Shown here: piece after piece, positions 35,607 to 44,282 of the stretch
How positions within the stretch are numbered: the stretch's first letter is position 1
Layout of the letters: the number at the start of each line of letters is the position of its first letter
NCBI GenBank assembly: GCA_021498125.1
Contig: JAIZWL010000001.1
Coordinates: 961,434-1,025,433, forward strand
DNA: 64,000 nucleotides
Source: Candidatus Thorarchaeota archaeon
Lineage (GTDB): Archaea > Asgardarchaeota > Thorarchaeia > Thorarchaeales > Thorarchaeaceae
Direction of reading: 5' to 3'
Notes under the pieces: generated by a model
Databases searched by the model: none
The model's input: only the letters and a program-made list of their open reading frames with translations
Told to the model about the DNA's origin: nothing
Made by a program: the position numbers and the translations under genes

Positions 35607-35694
35607 ATCATATGAAGCGGTAAAACAGTTTCTGGAGCAGCAGGTTAGGACTGAATAGAAAATGGATGCGTGCAGTGTGCTGAGTCTGACTAAG
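35607..35694 (+). pseudogene. Decayed C-terminal fragment of a WGR gene
   Basis: This stretch matches positions 33535-33622 of the WGR gene. The first 34 bases differ at about five sites, translating to SYEAVKQFLEQQVRTE-stop against SHEAARQFMEQKLEKR. The ends share GAGTCTGACTAAGT. The rest of the reading frame is gone. The two copies are direct and bracket the minus-strand cassette of three genes. It may be the scar of an insertion or of an unequal duplication. Confidence 0.7.
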
Positions 35695-35847
35695 TATAGG
35701 TACTATCATGTTTCATTGTTCATCAGTTTCTCATGATGAACGATATTCATTCTTCTGTTGGATATACAGTGTTCGTGCCATTTGGACGTTTTTTGATGAA
35801 TCTCCTAGAGGGGAAGATTAAACAGTAAACAATGTAATACCAGATGT

Positions 35848-36855
35848 ATGAGTGTTTTGAGTCCCTATCCGCTCGAACGTGATACCCCCAGATATGAGGC
35901 TGTTGTCAATGCAGCCAGATCGTATCTTCGTCGTCGCGATTTTCTGACATACGCAACCCAACTTGTTCCAGAGCCAATAGGTTCAGAGTCATGGTCTCTT
36001 GCTTGGGGTTATATGCGTAGATTTGATGACATGCTTGATTCTGGTGCGATCAATAAGACTCAAGCGATGAACCTTCTCGAGTCTGAGAAGGTCATAGTTG
36101 ACAGGTTCTTTTCGGGTGATCACGCGGTCAGAGTGGATGCTGCACCACGTCACAAGTGGCTGGCGCAGTTCTTTGCAAATGAAGAGAAGTACTATGAGGG
36201 TAGGGCGCTAAAGGTCGTCAAAGATCTCTACGAGAGCGCATGGGGTGATGTTTTACGGAGAGGAGTGATCCTGACCTCAAAAGAGATGAACGAGCTACTC
36301 TACAAGAAAGCACGTAGCTTCTTCAAGCTCTACTTTATCCTCTCAGGGTTCGATCTCGGTGGATACATTGATGACTTCTCCTATCTATTTGGAATGGGAC
36401 TTGGAATGCTGGATGATATTCTTGATCTTGCAGAGGACTATGAGGCCAACTATGTCAATATCACCCGTGAGGAGATGGAGGCACTTGGACTTGATCTTGA
36501 GCCTGACGACCAAGATTTCCTGAAGCGTATTGTTGACGCCGGTTATCTCACTTACAAATCGAAGAAGATTCTCTCATTACTGATCAAGGCCCGACAGTTG
36601 AGCCGGCAAGTGCGGTCTCGTTATGTTCGATCTTTCTTACTTCGACTGAGCGAAGTGTTTGCGGGACCGATTCTGGAAGAACGATTTATCCCTGGGCAGA
36701 AGTACTTCTTCCGAGGTGGGAGTCTTGCCAATATGATTCTCCCGAAGAACGAATCGCTAGCGTACAAGATCGGTCACAGACTCATGAGCGTGTTCCTGCG
36801 CTATCCGCAGCTCTCGTCTTATCTGTTTGAGAGCGTTAGTAGTAAGCGGCTCTAG
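35848..36855 (+). CDS. Squalene/phytoene synthase-like head-to-head prenyl transferase
   Basis: A 335-residue all-helical protein of the isoprenoid synthase fold. The first aspartate motif is RRFDDMLDSG and the second MLDDILDLAEDYEANYVNI, the DDxxD…ED arrangement of the SQS/PSY group in which Mg-diphosphate binds. The sequence around is diverged, so substrate (geranylgeranyl or farnesyl diphosphate, or none) cannot be told. It could feed carotenoid or squalene-type lipids; a CruF-like membrane gene is found at 51.5 kb. It starts at ATG 35848 behind an AT-rich region. Confidence 0.72.
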   Translation: MSVLSPYPLERDTPRYEAVVNAARSYLRRRDFLTYATQLVPEPIGSESWSLAWGYMRRFDDMLDSGAINKTQAMNLLESEKVIVDRFFSGDHAVRVDAAPRHKWLAQFFANEEKYYEGRALKVVKDLYESAWGDVLRRGVILTSKEMNELLYKKARSFFKLYFILSGFDLGGYIDDFSYLFGMGLGMLDDILDLAEDYEANYVNITREEMEALGLDLEPDDQDFLKRIVDAGYLTYKSKKILSLLIKARQLSRQVRSRYVRSFLLRLSEVFAGPILEERFIPGQKYFFRGGSLANMILPKNESLAYKIGHRLMSVFLRYPQLSSYLFESVSSKRL

Positions 36856-36996
36856 ACCGATCTTCTAAACACACTGTGATGAACATGTAGTAACTGTCCC
36901 GACTAGTCCTTGAACGATTTGAGATCTGTTATGATCTGTTCTAAATTGACTATGTGTAGACTTGTATCCTCCCTTGGTCGATTCCTTTCTCAATCA

Positions 36997-37104
36997 ATGA
37001 ATTTTAGGATGGCAATTCTTATGATTTGTATCCTAATACTCTTGATTCTTCTTCGAAAAGTCTTGGACTTCGGCGTTCAGGTTATCGTGACCGTCATCTT
37101 GTGA
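36997..37104 (+). CDS. Possible 35-residue membrane peptide
   Basis: A short frame from ATG 36997 encodes MNFRMAILMICILILLILLR followed by KVLDFGVQVIVTVIL. It is one strongly hydrophobic helix with a basic break. It lies in the 290-bp space between the prenyl synthase-like gene and the next membrane gene. AT-rich sequence can produce such frames by chance, so the call is weak. Confidence 0.3.
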   Translation: MNFRMAILMICILILLILLRKVLDFGVQVIVTVIL

Positions 37105-37162
37105 GAAAAGATTAATCTTGATTCTTGTCTGATAATGATTAGGATTTGTGAGAGGTACGAGG

Positions 37163-37720
37163 ATGTCGCTTGGACACATAGATACAGTCTATGACCAGTC
37201 GTATCCCGTTATTGATAGTATCATTCATCGATACACTGGTCGTTCAGATATACTGTTCAGATCACGCCGGATTAACGACACGGTTGAATACGCTCTGGTC
37301 AAGAGCAATGGGCCGAGTATCACTACTTATGAGGAGTTATCCACGCCTGAAATGGATGCGCTTGATACAGAGGGTCGAGCAACCTATGCGATTTACCCCA
37401 TACTGTCCAGAACTCTTATGAAAAAATGGGCCCTCAAGGTCTTCGTCGCATTTTTAATAATAAATACGGCCATTATCTTCTCTGTAATCATTTGGTTCAG
37501 TGACGGTGTAGGCGATCTTTCCTCGCTTCTAAAAGCAATTGAAACAATTGTAGTCTTAATATTCCTCCCCTTCCTGTGTGTCTATGGTACCCGAAAGGAG
37601 GCGCAGAACGAACGCATAATATATCGGCTGCGCCCCGACCTGCCTGAGGTCCTTCGGACCATTGCTACTGTACGAGGCGATGAGGCTATGAAGCAGAAAT
37701 GGCTTGAACAGTACTTGTAG
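37163..37720 (+). CDS. Two-helix membrane protein, unknown
   Basis: About 185 residues from ATG 37163 (GTG 37148 is possible). An N-terminal soluble domain of about 90 residues is followed by two helices, WALKVFVAFLIINTAIIFSVIIWF and IETIVVLIFLPFLCVYG. A short basic C-terminus ends with RGDEAMKQKWLEQYL. No family recognised. Inside the accessory region, 257 bp before the MNT/HEPN pair; that space has no further gene. Confidence 0.55.
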   Translation: MSLGHIDTVYDQSYPVIDSIIHRYTGRSDILFRSRRINDTVEYALVKSNGPSITTYEELSTPEMDALDTEGRATYAIYPILSRTLMKKWALKVFVAFLIINTAIIFSVIIWFSDGVGDLSSLLKAIETIVVLIFLPFLCVYGTRKEAQNERIIYRLRPDLPEVLRTIATVRGDEAMKQKWLEQYL

Positions 37721-37977
37721 CGTTGATTGTTTGGTGGCCAAACGTGGTCACCAGACCGAGCAGTCCCCCAGCAACGGCACGGATCATGTACAATATTACC
37801 AGTGGCATTCACTTTCGAATGAATTTGTGTTCATAGTGCCTGTGATCTCCGCATCTCTTTTTCCAGCAGCTCGAGGTTGCTTGCTGAGAATAACAACGTG
37901 AAGTTTCGTGTAAATGCGCTCTAAGGTCAAATATGACACTTTTATATCCGACAAGACATATTGATAGATGAAGGGCA

Positions 37978-38424
37978 ATGACTACACAACAGTTCACGGT
38001 TGAAACGGTCCGGGAAGCGGTTGCACAGGTTGCTGAGGAACTACATCAGAGATTTGGTGTAAGGTTCATACTTCTTTTCGGATCCGTAGCTGCTGGTGAG
38101 AGTGGCCCACTTAGTGATGTGGATCTTGCAGTCTATATGGATCCGCAAAGACCCCGACATTTTGATGTTGAACTCACAATTGGTTCATTATTGACCAAGG
38201 CACTTCAGACCGATGATGTGGATGTCATTTTTTTAAATGATGTGATCCCCCCTGTGAAATTCAATGCGATTCAGAGAGGCGTTCTTCTTTTCTGTGTTGA
38301 CAAAGGCGAGTACGAGGACTTCTGCGTGAGAGCTGCCTCGGAATTCTATGACTATCAAGAGTTTCTAGATAAACAGTATGAGAGCGCGAAGGAATTTCTT
38401 GGAGGTGGGGCTCAAAATGAGTGA
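37978..38424 (+). CDS. MNT-type nucleotidyltransferase antitoxin (minimal)
   Basis: A 148-residue protein of the minimal nucleotidyltransferase (MNT/MntA) family. The core is FILLFGSVAAGESGPLSDVDLAVY, the GSxxxG…SDxDL signature, with a third acidic residue in DDVDVIFLND. Such proteins transfer AMP onto the partner HEPN toxin and silence it. The stop codon overlaps the start of the HEPN gene by 8 bp. With its toxin gene carrying a stop codon (see next feature), its present role is uncertain. Confidence 0.85.
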   Translation: MTTQQFTVETVREAVAQVAEELHQRFGVRFILLFGSVAAGESGPLSDVDLAVYMDPQRPRHFDVELTIGSLLTKALQTDDVDVIFLNDVIPPVKFNAIQRGVLLFCVDKGEYEDFCVRAASEFYDYQEFLDKQYESAKEFLGGGAQNE

Positions 38425-38854
38425 TGTGGAATTACAAGCGAGGATAGTGCATCTGACAGAGGCCTTGACACGTCTTGAGAAATTACAACAGTATTCTAAA
38501 GAGGAATTCTTAAGCGATTTCAGAACAAGTGATGCAGCTTTACGAAACTTTCAGATTGCGATTGAGGCACTAACTGATATTGCGAACTATTTATTGAAGT
38601 GATCCGTCCAAGAAATACCTGCAACGAGAGCTATGATATTTGAGAGGCTGTGTGATTTGGGGGTGCTTGACGGCTCTTTGCGAAACAAGCTTGTCCAAAT
38701 GACACGTTTCAGAAATTTAATTGTCCATGGATACGTTTCAGTCGATCTTTATAGGATTTATGAAATCCTCCAGACCGATGTGGAAACACTCAAAACAGTT
38801 ACCACCCATTTGATTCAATCTTTAACTAATTTAGATGAACCATCCAGCTCTTGA
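38417..38854 (+). pseudogene. HEPN toxin (HepT-like) gene with an in-frame stop
   Basis: The frame starts at ATG 38417 and encodes VELQARIVHLTEALTRLE and RNFQIAIEALTDIANYLLK. It meets TGA at 38600-38602, then continues in the same frame with MIFERLCDLGVLD, RNKLVQMTRFRNLIVHGYV and YEILQTDVETLKTV to a stop at 38852. The RNLIVH part contains the RxxxxH-type active site of HEPN RNases. So one substitution splits a gene of 145 codons, typical of HepT in length. TGA probably arose from a sense codon such as CGA or TGG. Two separate short peptides cannot form the active dimer. Confidence 0.83.
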
Positions 38855-38968
38855 TTGTAATCGCAAAATTAGTGCAGTGATTTCCATCTCCATTACTTGC
38901 TGATGACGCATACAGCTCTCTTATGTGCTTTCGTGCAGTTATAATAGCAATTGATTGGAGGCAATCCG

Positions 38969-39670
38969 TTGGATTATCTTAATGATTTGAGATTGGCCGA
39001 GAAATATTTGGAAGACGCAGAGCGTGAATTTCTGACCGGGACAGATGGTGTGGCTGAGTCGCTGCTGGCCCGACTGGCCGGAGGAACTTTTGCCTCAGAT
39101 GTAGAAGTCGCGCGAGAGATAATGCAGAATCTGGACGAGTCGCATTACATCAAATGGGATCGATGGGAGCGGAGATACGAATTTTCTGTATCGAGCTGGA
39201 AGGATGCTGGTTATCCCAATATTGACGCCACGACGCTTCATGCAGGCAATCCTGATTGGTATTCGGAGAGAGTAGGTACGACCACATTTGTGAAGGATCT
39301 GATGGTCCATCGCAGTATTGTGGCACCTACAATTGATGGTGATCGAAAGGGACCGCCCACTCCAAAGGGCGCACCTGCCAACAAATGGTTGCTTGACTTT
39401 GTTGTTCTCTCCAGTCTACGTTTCTCTTTCAAGCATCATTGGGAGAAGCTTGTGCGGGATATTGTGTGGAAACGTGCCACGACCGATCTGAATCTTGTAG
39501 CTGCGAAATTGGGCCTGACTGTCAAAGAGGTTCTTGCTATATCTCATAAAATCAGAGATTTAGACGATCGTGTGATAGAGTTTGATGTGACAGACGACAG
39601 TAACAATCTGACATATCATTGCAAGAATCCACAGCATGACCTGGCACCTCTGGTAGACATAGATGATTGA
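38969..39670 (+). CDS. Unknown soluble protein
   Basis: A 233-residue protein from TTG 38969, which has GGAGG eight bases upstream (TTG 38951 would be an alternative). An acidic N-terminal helix (DLRLAEKYLEDAEREFL) is followed by a middle region with WDRWERRYEFSVSSWKDAGY. A C-terminal winged-helix-like segment follows (WKRATTDLNLVAAKLGLTVKEVLAISHKIRDLD), then DVTDDSNNLTYHC. A DNA-binding role through that helix-turn-helix is possible but not shown. No family recognised. Confidence 0.6.
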   Translation: MDYLNDLRLAEKYLEDAEREFLTGTDGVAESLLARLAGGTFASDVEVAREIMQNLDESHYIKWDRWERRYEFSVSSWKDAGYPNIDATTLHAGNPDWYSERVGTTTFVKDLMVHRSIVAPTIDGDRKGPPTPKGAPANKWLLDFVVLSSLRFSFKHHWEKLVRDIVWKRATTDLNLVAAKLGLTVKEVLAISHKIRDLDDRVIEFDVTDDSNNLTYHCKNPQHDLAPLVDIDD

Positions 39671-39876
39671 ACGATTCGATGGCGATGTCCGAAAAAGAAT
39701 CTGATCGGGGCTCTTGTAGCGAGTGACGTATCTCCGGTATTGTTAGAAGGAACTATATTCGGGTTTGATATTAATATTCTAGAGTCTTGACTGTTACTTA
39801 GTACTGACGCGCTACTGCCTGATTAATCGTTTCTGTAAGAGATGCGAAGAGGTGTCAATCTCATGGAGGACGACCG

Positions 39877-40365
39877 ATGACGAAACACAAGGAACAAAGT
39901 AAAGACGATGAAATGATTGATATACTCTCTGATTTCTCTCAGTTTTACATAATATTGATGCTCAGTGAGGGACCAAATCACGGCTACGGACTAATCAAGG
40001 CCTTCAAGGAGCGGACTGGTAAGAATCTTAGTGCAGGTACGCTCTATCCGTTTTTGCACAAGCTACAAGAGAAAGGACTTGTTTCGCAGGTTGATAAGCC
40101 TGTCGGCAAAAAGCCCCGGACTATCTACAATCTGACAAAGATGGGGAAAAAATTCTGTGAGCGGCTCTTCTCTCGGTTCGCAGCGATCACCGCCTCTGCC
40201 ATAGAGCCACGTCTTGAGACCTGCGCCAGTTGTGGTGTTCGTATCTATGAGGGCGGTTACTATGAGGAGATAGATGGTCAGAAGATGGCGTTCTGTTGTG
40301 TGCATTGTGCTGCTGCTTATAAGAACGAGAGTGGTTCGCATGATCACTCTTCCCATGTTCACTGA
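39877..40365 (+). CDS. PadR-type regulator fused to TRASH-like metal domain
   Basis: A 162-residue transcription factor. Residues about 15-110 are a PadR winged helix (FYIILMLSEGPNHGYGLIKAF … SAGTLYPFLHKLQEKGLV). A short linker leads to ETCASCGVRIYEGGYYEEID and then FCCVHCAAAYKN. This is two cysteine pairs about 20 residues apart like the metal-sensing TRASH domain, plus a tail HDHSSHVH rich in histidine. It could sense copper, zinc or a similar metal and control a nearby gene, possibly the UPF0182 gene downstream. A hairpin follows the stop. Fusion of the two domains is unusual. Confidence 0.85.
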   Translation: MTKHKEQSKDDEMIDILSDFSQFYIILMLSEGPNHGYGLIKAFKERTGKNLSAGTLYPFLHKLQEKGLVSQVDKPVGKKPRTIYNLTKMGKKFCERLFSRFAAITASAIEPRLETCASCGVRIYEGGYYEEIDGQKMAFCCVHCAAAYKNESGSHDHSSHVH

Positions 40366-40493
40366 GATTACGGTATTCATTATCCTGCTGTAACACCAGC
40401 CACTACTAGACCTCTATTGATGGATTGCAGAAGGCGAGTAATAGTATTCTCAGCAGCAGTACTACCTACAGACTTCCCCCGTTTGTGAACGAT

Positions 40494-40510
40494 CTGGTTC
40501 CTTGAACCAG
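40494..40510 (+). terminator. Hairpin after the PadR–TRASH gene
   Basis: CTGGTTC and GAACCAG form a 7-bp perfect stem with a 3-base loop, about 130 bp past the PadR–TRASH stop codon. No strong T-run follows, so it could also be an operator half-site pair. It sits in the 283-bp gap before the UPF0182 gene. Confidence 0.4.
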
Positions 40511-40648
40511 AGCTTTCAATCTTGTTGTAATCAATTACGTGCTGACACTTCAGCGTCTGAAATCATCATTGATTAATAAGAGTGATTCGGAACTCTCATA
40601 AGAAGATAGTACAAGATAGGAGCTTGGTTGCCTCTAAGGTGGAACAAT

Positions 40649-43600
40649 GTGAAAGCAGTCCGACTTTTATTCGTGTTACTCGTGGTCAGTCTGGTGGCCC
40701 TGTCCATTGGGGTCACAGTCTATGGCTGGTGGCTCTCTCAGACGATTTATCAGACCACATATGCCAATAAGGCGGGTGTAGATTATTGGGCGACTTGGAG
40801 CCTACGCAACAACCTATTCTCCGCCGCGATTCTTTTGACATTGCTCAGCATGATCACACTTCCTCAGCGATCGACGTTCATCACATTCATATCCGCCCTC
40901 TCCAATTCATCAACATCGTCCTCGACCACCCGTCTTGATTTTCGCGGTGCCGTCATCTGGCGGCTCTTCGAGGCTGTTGCATTCTTTGGATTTTATCTGT
41001 CGATTGGGGGATATTCCCTGACTGGTCAGAACGTTGCGTTTTTGATGATGCTCATGGGTGATGGTTCGATCTCGGTGAGTGCTTCTCAGATCTCTACGAT
41101 GTTTACACTCCCTTTCATTCCAAATGTGGCCGCTCAGACAGTTGTTGATCTTGTTCCTGCTATGGAGGCCTACCAGCTCTATCTGGGGCTTATTAGTACA
41201 TTCATCGTCACGACTGGTGGTCGCTTTGCTCTCACCTTTGCGGCTGAGATGATGAAGCCGCGACGTGACTTTTACGTGGTCATTTCAAAGGGTCTGATTG
41301 TAGGTGCGTTCCTGATCATTTTGGAGATTCTCTCCGTGCCCATGTGGACGGTTAACGCTGGAACGTGGATGACCTATCTCTCTCTGATCATTGCATTGGC
41401 TGGTTGTGTCATCGGCTCTATCCTCTTTACAGCCATGCGTGTTCGTGCGGGACCGATTGCTCAACGACTACGGAGCAAGATCTCCAGTCTGGAGGAGGAC
41501 TATGCGCGTCTGCAGGGCGAACTGATCTCGGTACGGCAGGAATATGAAACCGGCGCGATGGACGCTGAGGACTATACTCATCGAGTGAATCTTCTGATGC
41601 AGGATCGTCGATTCATTGCTGACGAGCTTCGGCGTCTGAAGATGGAACAGTTGATGCCTCTCAGAGGTTATCCCCGACGGTACACGGTTGTTGTAGTTGC
41701 TCTTATCGTGATGGTGACATTGTTACCAGTTATTCAGGCAACATATTATGGGATTCAGATGTCCGGCGATAAATACATCGACTGGAAATTCAACTATGAG
41801 ACCAAGAAGGAGATTGCCATCACAAACTGGGCTGCTGGTCTCCAAGGTATGGATGAACTTACTCTTGAGGATCTGACCTCAAATGCAACACCAAAGAGCG
41901 AAGTCGAATTTTTGACCACTGTGCGACAATGGGATCAGACCGCAAGTTATCTCCGGATGAAGAATCAGATCGGAACGAACTGGATGCAGTTGGCCGACTC
42001 GGATATAGTCTATCTTGGCGGTCATGAATATTGGATGGCCCCTCTGACTTTCGACTATGACACTATCTCTACGAACTTCATCAACCAGCATCTCTACTAT
42101 ACACACACCGAGGGCCTCGTAGTCCTTGATGCGTATAGTGGGGACATTATCGAGCACACGGATCTGGTGGCGCTTCTCAATCGTAGCGCCCCCATCAATT
42201 TCTACTACGGTGAGGGTCACGGATTCGATGATGTGGCCTTTGTCAACGTCCCCGGGTTCGAAGAGGTGGGCAATTACTCTTTCACTGGTGTTCCTGATTA
42301 TACCCTCCGTGGATTCGAGTCCACCTTCTATATCATGTCCATGGGGCTGGAGGCTTGGTCGTTCATGGGGCGCGACATGGATATGTTGGTCTCGCGGAAT
42401 ATTCAGGATCGTGTGCAGTCCATACTCCTTCAGGGGCTTAAGACCGACTCGGATCCGTATATTGTCGTTGATACCACTGGTGGCATCTACTATGCGGTCT
42501 CGGTATACATTGATTATCCCCTTGCAACAGGCTATGCTCACGAGAGCTATCTTCGTTTTCTCGGGGTTGTCCTCGTTGGTATCGAGGATGGGGAATTGAG
42601 CTTTTACAAGGCTCCAAGCGAAAACGAGACCTCTTTCTTCATAGATCAGACCTACATGAGCTACTATCCTTGGAAGGAGGCCCCACAGTGGCTCAAATCT
42701 CAGATGAAATGGCCCGAGGACCTGTATGAGCGTCAGCTTGATGTTGCATATACTTATCACGTGACAGATGGATTTGACTTCAAGAGTGGAGTTGACTTTC
42801 ATGAGGCCCCCTCTGGTTCAGACACCCGATACATCATCATGCGGATAGCGGGACAGGATCGTTTTGTTGCGATGCATAATGCAGAGTTCCGTGACTCAGC
42901 AGGGCGAAACCTTGCAGGTCTCTATGTGATGGGCTGTGGTGCGAAAGAGTTCGGACAGTTAGCGTTCTATGGATCCGGTCATGTTGGTATGTCCACTCTA
43001 CTGGGTCCATCCGCAGCGGTGCAAGCGTTCGAGACCAATGATGAAGTGCGTACTCAGCTTCAGTTATGGGGTGCTCATCGGTACGGTAACCGTCTTCTCT
43101 ATCATCTTGGTGGGGATCTCTTCTACGTCATCCCCGTGTTTCTTGAGGTTGAGACCTCGGCGAACCGTGTCATTGAGAAGCTGGGTGGTGTGGGCCTCGT
43201 TGATGCTGAGACTGGCGAGCGCGTGCAGCTTGGGGCCAATGTGGTTGAGGCCTACTACAAGATGTTCGGGCTGCTCAATCAGACCACTGTTGAGACTGGT
43301 GAGGTTGGAATCGAGAGCCTTCAGTTCAATCCTGTGACCATCAACTCTGGCGAGTTCTCAAGTCTGGATATGATGTTGAGAAACAATGACAATGTCAGTC
43401 ATCATCTCTATGTTGATATCACCGTGGCGACTGGAAACTTCTCGATCTTCTGGCATGGAAGTTCGATTACCCCGACCGTGACTGCTCAGAACACGACTTT
43501 TGTTCTTGACATAGGTACCGTCGGTGTGGGTGATGTGTATGGTACTTCTCCACAAGTCACTGCGCTGCTACATCCCGGTCTGGTCCTTGCCACGTACTTG

Positions 43601-43669
43601 GTTGTTGTGACGCTTCGAACTGAGAACGGTATTGTGGATCAACAGACGCTTCTGCTGACGGTCACTTAG
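40649..43669 (+). CDS. UPF0182 family large membrane protein
   Basis: A protein of about 1006 residues of the UPF0182 (COG1615) family. About six to eight N-terminal helices occupy the first about 280 residues, a coiled segment (about 285-345) follows, then one more helix (TVVVVALIVMVTLLPVIQ). The rest is a long extracytoplasmic domain with family hallmarks such as APINFYYGEGHGFDD, SDPYIVVDTTGGIYYAVS, MKWPEDLYERQLDVAYTYH and GAHRYGNRLLYHL. Its function is unknown. GTG 40649, preceded by AAGGTGG, is preferred; the frame opens at TTG 40628. The PadR–TRASH gene upstream may regulate it. Confidence 0.85.
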   Translation: MKAVRLLFVLLVVSLVALSIGVTVYGWWLSQTIYQTTYANKAGVDYWATWSLRNNLFSAAILLTLLSMITLPQRSTFITFISALSNSSTSSSTTRLDFRGAVIWRLFEAVAFFGFYLSIGGYSLTGQNVAFLMMLMGDGSISVSASQISTMFTLPFIPNVAAQTVVDLVPAMEAYQLYLGLISTFIVTTGGRFALTFAAEMMKPRRDFYVVISKGLIVGAFLIILEILSVPMWTVNAGTWMTYLSLIIALAGCVIGSILFTAMRVRAGPIAQRLRSKISSLEEDYARLQGELISVRQEYETGAMDAEDYTHRVNLLMQDRRFIADELRRLKMEQLMPLRGYPRRYTVVVVALIVMVTLLPVIQATYYGIQMSGDKYIDWKFNYETKKEIAITNWAAGLQGMDELTLEDLTSNATPKSEVEFLTTVRQWDQTASYLRMKNQIGTNWMQLADSDIVYLGGHEYWMAPLTFDYDTISTNFINQHLYYTHTEGLVVLDAYSGDIIEHTDLVALLNRSAPINFYYGEGHGFDDVAFVNVPGFEEVGNYSFTGVPDYTLRGFESTFYIMSMGLEAWSFMGRDMDMLVSRNIQDRVQSILLQGLKTDSDPYIVVDTTGGIYYAVSVYIDYPLATGYAHESYLRFLGVVLVGIEDGELSFYKAPSENETSFFIDQTYMSYYPWKEAPQWLKSQMKWPEDLYERQLDVAYTYHVTDGFDFKSGVDFHEAPSGSDTRYIIMRIAGQDRFVAMHNAEFRDSAGRNLAGLYVMGCGAKEFGQLAFYGSGHVGMSTLLGPSAAVQAFETNDEVRTQLQLWGAHRYGNRLLYHLGGDLFYVIPVFLEVETSANRVIEKLGGVGLVDAETGERVQLGANVVEAYYKMFGLLNQTTVETGEVGIESLQFNPVTINSGEFSSLDMMLRNNDNVSHHLYVDITVATGNFSIFWHGSSITPTVTAQNTTFVLDIGTVGVGDVYGTSPQVTALLHPGLVLATYLVVVTLRTENGIVDQQTLLLTVT

Positions 43670-43730
43670 CAGGTGATCTATAGGACTCTAGTGTAGACGG
43701 TCCGGGCGGTCTCTCCTCCCATCTCCCATA

Positions 43731-44174
43731 TTATGCATACACAATGTCAAGCTCGGGGACTATCTTGACCCGTGAACCTAAGAGCGTATTTCCTATAGGG
43801 CAACCGTTCAGAGCGATCTCGAACAGTTTTCTAATTCGCTCTTCCTTCATCTCTTCAGGCACGATCACTCTTGTCTTGACTCGGATTTCTGTAAAATAGC
43901 TCTTCCGTGTCGTATCATTGGTCTCATACGTTCCCTCGACCTCAGAGGTGAGATCGATCACATCGATACGTCCTCTATCCAGCGCGACTTCAAAGACGAG
44001 ATTGATGCATGTCCCCAGTGCTGCGAGGAACAGATGATGAGGGCTTGTCGTCCCCGGGTATTCAGGGACCATATCGGGAGGCGTGACTGTGACCGTGTGA
44101 TAAGGTCCAACTGTGGCCTGATGGATTGATGATACTCCTGTCTGTCCGAGTTCGATCTTGTACGTCTTGCTCAC
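43731..44174 (-). CDS. OsmC-family peroxide-reducing protein
   Basis: A 147-residue OsmC/Ohr superfamily protein. The core SPHHLFLAALGTCINLVFEV contains the first active cysteine and the later NGCPIGNTLL the second, matching the two-cysteine thiol peroxidase site. DRGRIDVIDLTSEVEGTYE is the usual strand region. Such proteins reduce organic hydroperoxides using a dithiol partner. It is convergent with the UPF0182 gene and sits downstream of the epimerase gene on the same strand. Confidence 0.85.
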   Translation of the reverse strand: MSKTYKIELGQTGVSSIHQATVGPYHTVTVTPPDMVPEYPGTTSPHHLFLAALGTCINLVFEVALDRGRIDVIDLTSEVEGTYETNDTTRKSYFTEIRVKTRVIVPEEMKEERIRKLFEIALNGCPIGNTLLGSRVKIVPELDIVYA

Positions 44175-44282
44175 TATGGCGCATCTCCAATATTGTTCGA
44201 ACTTGCCACGATGCCAGGAATTTGAATAATAAGTAATGGGAAGGTGGCAAGTGATCCTCGAGCGTCATATTCTCCACATGAA

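Noticed and set aside
38600-38602. TGA as selenocysteine codon in the HEPN gene
   Set aside because: No SECIS-like hairpin was seen nearby, HEPN toxins are not selenoproteins, and a point mutation is simpler.
41879-42802. 307-codon frame on the minus strand inside the UPF0182 gene
   Set aside because: It lies wholly opposite a well-supported UPF0182 gene and shows only mirror composition without family features.
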